From: Asterochloris sp. CNOR1
Taxonomy: Eukaryota; Chlorophyta; Trebouxiophyceae; Trebouxiales; Trebouxiaceae
Direction: 5' to 3'
Length of the DNA stretch: 64,000 nucleotides
Assembly: GCA_963969365.1 (NCBI GenBank)
Contig: OZ017750.1
Location: 3,286,001-3,350,000, forward strand
The notes beneath the pieces are model-generated. The model saw nothing but the letters and a program-made list of their open reading frames with translations. It was not told where the DNA came from and did no database searches. A program made the position numbers and the translations under genes. Below are positions 58,962 to 64,000 of the stretch, in pieces. The stretch's first letter is position 1. Each line of letters opens with the position of its first letter.

Positions 58962-61900
58962 ATGTCTGCCTCTGCCGCGGTGGAGAGGGCCAATGCGGAT
59001 GCGCGTGACCAGCGCATGCGGGCCCTAAGGGGAGAGCTGGAGCAGGTGGCAGAGGAGCTGCAGGAAACTGAAAAAATCCACCAGGAGGCACAGGAGCTGG
59101 GGGATGAGAGCCTGTTGGAGGAGATTCAGGGAGATCTGGCTCGCTTGCAGGTGTGACTGCCTGCAGAGGCTGGCAAGTGTGGCCTGCCATGGCGTGGGAT
59201 GCTGCTGCAGAAGGTTGCTCACTGCAGGTCCACAAAGCCTCTGTGAGGAAGGCTGGCACCGTCGACGTGTGCCCGGTTATGTGAAAGTGTCTCTGGTACA
59301 CCAATCCTGAGGATGGCTGCCGTGTGGTGTGCCAAGATGTGAGTGCAGGACAGTCCAAATTGCCTTGCCTGAGCAGTGCAAGCATGTAGGCTGGGACCAC
59401 TCTGGGTTGCTGATGGCAACACTCACAACAACAGAACTACCTGTCACTTCAGACTTTGGGGGCCAGGTCACAACGATGGTGCAACCCAGAGAGCGTCAGA
59501 CTGGTTACAGCCCCCCACACTAAAGCCAGCGTACGGGCTTGCGCCAGTCAGCTGGCCCAAGAGGATTCAATCCTTTAACCAGTACCCCATGCCCCTGCCT
59601 GCAGAAGCTGCAGCGGCAGCTGCAGCAAGGGCTATCTGCCTCTGTGTGGGAAGTCAGCCTCAGAAGCATGCTGCTGCCCTGCAACACGCCCCACCTAACA
59701 CCTGTGTGCAGAGGAAGCTGTGGCTCCACGTGGCTCCACTCCATGTGGTGCATTGTCAAACTCAAAACCCTGCCCTGCATAGTGCAGCTTGTGCTGCCAC
59801 TTACAGACCTGTTATCCTGTGCCATGCCTGCACACAGGAGGTGCCAAGGGAGTTGCAGCAGTGGCTGCACCGCCTGCGGCCACCCAGCCAGCGAGTGGCT
59901 GATGCAGCAGCTTGCAGTGCCACTCACAAAAGGTGTCATCCTGACTGCAGGAGGTGCAGCAGGAGCTGCAGCAGGAGCTGAACCGCCTGCAGCTGGCCAG
60001 TCAGCGGTCAGCCGAAAACCTGCGGGAGCGCCTGCGCAGGCTGCGCTCGAGGGACGCTAATCATCGCCGCCTCCTCAGTGGGGAGGAGGGGGAGCTTCAG
60101 GTGGGTGCTTTAGTGACTGGGAAGGGTTCACTGACAAGGGCCTCAGTGGGGAGGAGTGAGAAGGGTGTTATTTGGTGCCGTGCAAGATCTGCTGCGTGGC
60201 TTCTTAATGTCAGCCAGAGGGCCATACACAACTGCTGTCTCTGAAACCTGACGGCAAACTGCTGTGGGTTCCATCCTGGAAGAGGTATGCCTGTGGCCTA
60301 GGCCTGCACAGCAGTGCAAAAAGCACAGCTGATGTGCCATTTTGCCACGCGTCCTGCCGAGGGCCTGCGCCACCACGCTGTGCCTTGGGTGCTGTGCAGG
60401 CTGCAGCTTCGGCCGCTGCTGCCAGCATTGGGCGCACAGTCAGTGGCGGACCGCTTAAGGAGGGGATCCCTGCCCCGTCTGCGGCGCTGCCAGACATCCC
60501 AGAGGCCGCACCATCAGACCCCCCAACATTCAATCAACCCTCAGTGGCAATATCAGCCGCCGCCACTGTGGCTGCTGCTCTGGCCCCCGCCTCTTCAAGC
60601 CAGACAATTGCGCAGGAGAGTGTGGCTGCTCTGGCAGCTGACTCAGGCTTCCAGGGCACCCCTGACAGCGTCTCACTGTGGGCTGGCTTTGGGAGCACGC
60701 CGCCCCTCCCAGCCCCTGCTGGGGCCATGCCGGTGGGGACTGGCATGGACCTGCAGCCGCCGTCTGCGCAGCAGATGCCGGTGGCATCGACTGGTAGCAG
60801 GGCATTGGAGACCCCAGCTCTTCCAGAGCTGCCTGCAAGCGGCTCAGCACAGAGACAGCCAGCAGCAGGCGCTGCTGCAGGCATCACCAGCAAGCAGCAA
60901 CAGGCAGTAGCTGCGCTGCCGGTGGCAGGTGCAGCAACAGAGAGAGCGCTGTCAGGGTACACTGCAGACACAGAGGAGGCAGATGTTGTGGCCGAGGGCT
61001 CAGCAGCCCTGTCACAGGTGGCTGCTGGGGCACCAGGCAGCAAAGCTCAGCACGTGAGCAAGCCTGGGGCCAGCAAGGATGTGCGCTCTGCTGCTCTAGC
61101 AGAGACCATATCGGGAGCCCTGGCGGGGGCTGGGGGCCGTGGTGAGGCGGCAACTGGTGCCACTGGGCGCGAGGCAGGCCAGCCCAGGCCAGATCCTGTA
61201 GAGGCTGAGGGGCCCAAGGCCGCGGCTCTTGCTGCGACAGTGTCTGGGGCGCTTTCTGCGGCAGGAGAGGGGCATACCTCAGGTGCACTTCCATGTTGCA
61301 CTAGTCTGCTCGGCCATAGTTGACAGTATTGTCTGTGCCGCTCTTTGCAGCAGGCGTTGAGCCTGTCTTAGGTGTATCTGCATTTCCCTGTGGCTGAGAC
61401 TGCCTGCATCTGCAGACCGTCAGATGCCTGGGGGCTGTTGGGTTGTTCTTACTGCTATGCTGCATGGCACTGGGTGTACACGCACGCTGCTATTGCACAG
61501 CCACGACATGCAGGCTGCCAGCAGCCATGCAGCAGCGCAAGTCCCACAACCACTGATGTGCCACTTGCAGGACTTCCCGCAGAGGACAGTGACCCAGTTT
61601 CTGCCCAGGAGCGCCTGGCCAGCCCTGTACTTGCCGCTGATGCTGGCCCTGCTGCGGCTCGCGTAGCTACCAGTCTGGCAGGCCCCTCAAGGCCTCGCCC
61701 AGACGGGAAGGGTGCGAATGCCTGTTCCGCAAATGGGTGTCTTTGACATGACAAATGTCAGCGTGTCAGGCTGCATGATGGAACAGGTGCCTGCTGCCTT
61801 TGTTTGTGAGCTGTGAGAGCTTACCTGGAAGCGACAACACAACTGTGTGCAGGTATTGATAACGAGAGTGAGAGCTCCTTGGCTGGCTGGGGCAATCGCC

Positions 61901-64000
61901 AATCAGAGGGGCTGCCTGGTAAGCTGCCTCACATTACGCAGTGTCCAAACAGCAAGCCAGCAGCTGCACTGTAGAGCACTGAGAGGTGGGGAGACAGCTT
62001 CTGGTGGCTGCAGCTGAATGCAAACACGCTGGACAGAGCTCACCTGGGCCCAGCATGCTATTACAAGTGCTGCTCAAGTTCTATGCTGCACTGACCCAGG
62101 GGGCTGACCCGGTGGTGTGCCCTGCTGTGTGATGCAGGCTCAGATGAGACCTCCCCTGCTGAGCTGACCACCCTGAACTCCTTTGGCACCAGCCATCTCA
62201 GGGAGCAGGCAGTCGGGGAATCACCCAAGCCGCTGGCGTCCCCCATGTCAAGCATGGACAAGCCCCAGCAGGACTCAGTGGGGCGCGATGCGCTGACAGA
62301 TGAAGCTGCCAGCATGGGGCAAATGGCGCAGCAGCAGCAGGACAGGCCGGCTGTGCCTGCCTCTGTGTTTGGCAGTAGCATCGAGCCCGCTGCCAGTCAG
62401 CAGCAGCCAATTGGGCTGCAGGTGCCTGCCTCTGCCTTTGGCAGCAGTGGCGCGCCGGAATCAGGGGAGCAGCAGCAGGCACAGCCATCGGCGCCTGTAT
62501 CCACCTTCAGCAGCAGCAGCGACTTGGCTTCTGGGGAGCAGCAGCAGGGCAGGCCCTTGATGCCTGGCTCCTCTTTTGGCAGCAGCGACCATGTGGCAGA
62601 CACAGGGGGACCAGTGGTCCTCCCAGCTTCGCCTTTTGAGCAGGCGCGATCATCCGGCACAGCAGCCGCCTCACTTGGAGCGGCGCAACAGAGCAGTGCC
62701 AGGGCGGTCAACGCTCAGGAACTGGAACTGCGCCCCTCCAAGAATGTGCTGCCCCCCAAGTCCAGCTTTGCGGCTGACGAGGTGCAGGCAGCAGGCTTGA
62801 ATGCGCAGGCGGCGGCACCCGTGGGGCAGGTTCTAGAGATGCGCCCCTCCAAGAACGTGCTGCCCCCTAAGTCCAGCTTTGCGGCTGATGAGGTACAGAC
62901 AGCAGGCCTGGAGGCAGAGGCGCGGCCAGCCTTGGGGCAGGCTCCAGAGATGCGCTCCTTCAAGAATGTTCTGCCCCCTAAGTCCAGCTTTGCGGCTGAT
63001 GAGGTACAGACAGCAGGCCTAGAGGCAGGGGCGCGCGCAGCCCGGGCGCAGGCTCTAGGGCCACGCCCCTCCAAGAATGTGCTGCCCCCAGAGTCCAGCC
63101 TTGTGGCAGAGGAGGTGCAGGCAATGGGGCGGTACCAGGGATCAGAGGGCTCCTCTCCGCAGGACAGGGGGCTGCAGGATGCAGAGGCGCCTGCCTCTGG
63201 TTTTGCCACCCCAGAAGGTGGGGACTCCCCACTCAGGGAGGGCGGGCAGGAGCCGCAAGCCCCTGCAGCTGCCGCCCCGTCAGCGGGAGCTGCCTCCGAT
63301 CAGGGGTCCCTCCCCAGCCACGCAGCTGAGGCTGCACACGGGCAGGGGCAAGCGGGCCCTGCATCAGAACCAGCACCTCAGCCAGGCACCGCAGATGGCA
63401 ACCTGCGCAGGTAGGGGCGCGCACCTGCAATCAGAGCTGACCACCATGTGCATCAAGCTTCGCTAGGTGCAGCAGAGTAAACCCCATGCTATGCCACCAT
63501 CCTGTTAGAATTGTCTCTGGTTGTTGTTTGCGACAAAAGCAGCTGGAATAGGGGGGACTTGTCAGGCTCAGCCCTGAGCGTAGCCTCTGCTGTGCAGGAT
63601 CAACAGCATCAGCTCGCCTCGGAGGAAGGCCCCTCCGCCCCCTGGCAGGGGACCTGGGCCGGTCTCACGTCAGTCCAATGTAGGTGTCAAGCAGCAGGTG
63701 GGTGCCGTGTGCTCTTGTGCAGGCAGCAGCATGCCAGCAGAAGACTTTGTGAACATGCAGGCGCCAGCTGCCCTGCACGTGCTGCTTGGGACAGCAGCCT
63801 GTGCAGCATTATTGCTGCCACCATTGGACTGCAACTGCTGGCCCAGTGTCAGCAACACAACCTGTCAGCGTGTGAGGGCCAGAGACACACCAGTTGTGCA
63901 GGACGAATGCCTTCCCTTGCACACTATCACCTGCTGGCTGCATCTCCAGGGTGCAGCAGCAGTTGTCAGGCAACCTCTTCGCATGACGCCACCTGCACCC
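58962..64000 (+). CDS. Coiled-coil protein with FG-like and KNVLPP tandem repeats (3' incomplete)
   Basis: Resolved exons: 58962-59150, 59951-60100, 60400-61282, 61571-61711, 61853-61918, 62138-63410, 63598-63679 and a last one from 63950 running off the window; a small exon at 59605-59643 (KLQRQLQQG) is possible. The first two encode heptad-rich coiled coil (LRGELEQVAEELQETEKIHQ; VQQELQQELNRLQLASQRSA). Exon 60400-61282 is alanine/proline/serine-rich and disordered, with two ALAxTxSGAL motifs. Exon 62138-63410 holds two arrays listed separately. Downstream is basic, proline-rich (SPRRKAPPPPGRGPG). More than 900 residues are encoded here. No enzyme domain or family is recognised. The xFGSS units recall FG nucleoporins and the coiled coil suggests a scaffold, but both are only analogies. 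Confidence 0.75.
59835..60015 (+). repeat. Diverged copy of a coiled-coil exon acceptor edge
   Basis: The start of the exon at 59951 (CAGGAGGTGCAGCAGGAGCT, then GAACCGCCTGCAGCTGGCCA) has a copy 113 bp upstream at 59835 (CAGGAGGTGCCAAGGGAGTT, then GCACCGCCTGCGGCCACCCA). The copy keeps an AG acceptor and an open frame (EVPRELQQWLHRLRP), and a GGTGTC donor exists after it, so it might be an alternative exon rather than dead sequence. Confidence 0.75.
62350..62660 (+). repeat. FG-like protein repeat array
   Basis: Four to five units of about 23 residues: VPASVFGSS, VPASAFGSS, APVSTFSSS, MPGSSFGSS and LPASPFEQA, each followed by a polar linker that in three units contains a QQQ triplet. The units differ more in DNA than those of the downstream array, so this array is older. 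Confidence 0.8.
62728..63132 (+). repeat. 111-bp coding tandem repeat (KNVLPP array)
   Basis: Three full 111-bp units (62728-62838, 62839-62949, 62950-63060) and a partial fourth (63061-63132), each 37 codons. The consensus core is RPSKNVLPPKSSFAADEV, followed by an alanine/glycine-rich spacer. The first three cores are nearly identical in DNA. The fourth is diverged (PPESSLVAEEV). Confidence 0.95.

Overview
This window is nuclear DNA of a green alga, most likely a trebouxiophyte; the genus cannot be read from it. Its genes are split into many short exons by introns that nearly all end in TGCAG. The proteins form a plant/algal set: plastid-type ferredoxin-sulfite reductase, plastid/mitochondrial-type aspartate aminotransferase, SMG1 kinase, ARP2/3 subunit 3 and GAR1. 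I see no operons, phage, insertion sequences, CRISPR, rRNA or tRNA. Gene models were built by hand from protein homology plus splice-site phase. Where the phase closes across every exon, the coordinates should be nearly exact; first exons are the weakest part.

Layout, left to right: 1-2648 unresolved. 2649-5311 (+) a glutamine-synthetase-fold protein that has lost most catalytic residues. 6023-7608 (-) an acidic uncharacterised protein, partial model, with another possible minus-strand exon near 9.3-9.6 kb. 10366-13152 (+) a VASt/START-like lipid-transfer protein with a C-terminal membrane anchor. 13593-14406 (-) ARPC3. 15743-20911 (+) aspartate aminotransferase. 21297-25231 (-) a HAD-superfamily hydrolase of the CECR5/HDHD5 type. 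25362-26178 (-) a weak uncharacterised model. 26271-27558 (+) an acidic low-complexity protein. 28064 to about 48504 (-) a roughly 20-kb SMG1 gene. 48836-49795 (+) an IMPACT/YigZ family protein. 49859-51161 (-) GAR1. 51532-56985 (+) sulfite reductase. 57131-58420 (-) a caffeoyl-CoA-type O-methyltransferase. 58962 to beyond the window end (+) a coiled-coil protein with two tandem-repeat arrays.

The confident genes alternate strand almost perfectly, so neighbours share either a short bidirectional promoter or a short convergent 3' region. Sulfite reductase, aspartate aminotransferase and the GS-like protein all relate to nitrogen/sulfur assimilation, but nothing shows they are co-regulated. SMG1 (nonsense-mediated decay) and GAR1 (pseudouridylation snoRNPs) are RNA-metabolism genes.

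Three things stand out. First, the GS-like protein keeps the fold and an intact multi-exon frame but lacks several metal and substrate ligands. Second, introns in at least five genes contain decayed copies of the exon edge next to them, usually offset by about 85-120 bp, which suggests local tandem duplication feeding intron sequence. Third, at least five introns use a GC donor instead of GT, each fixed by reading frame and homology.
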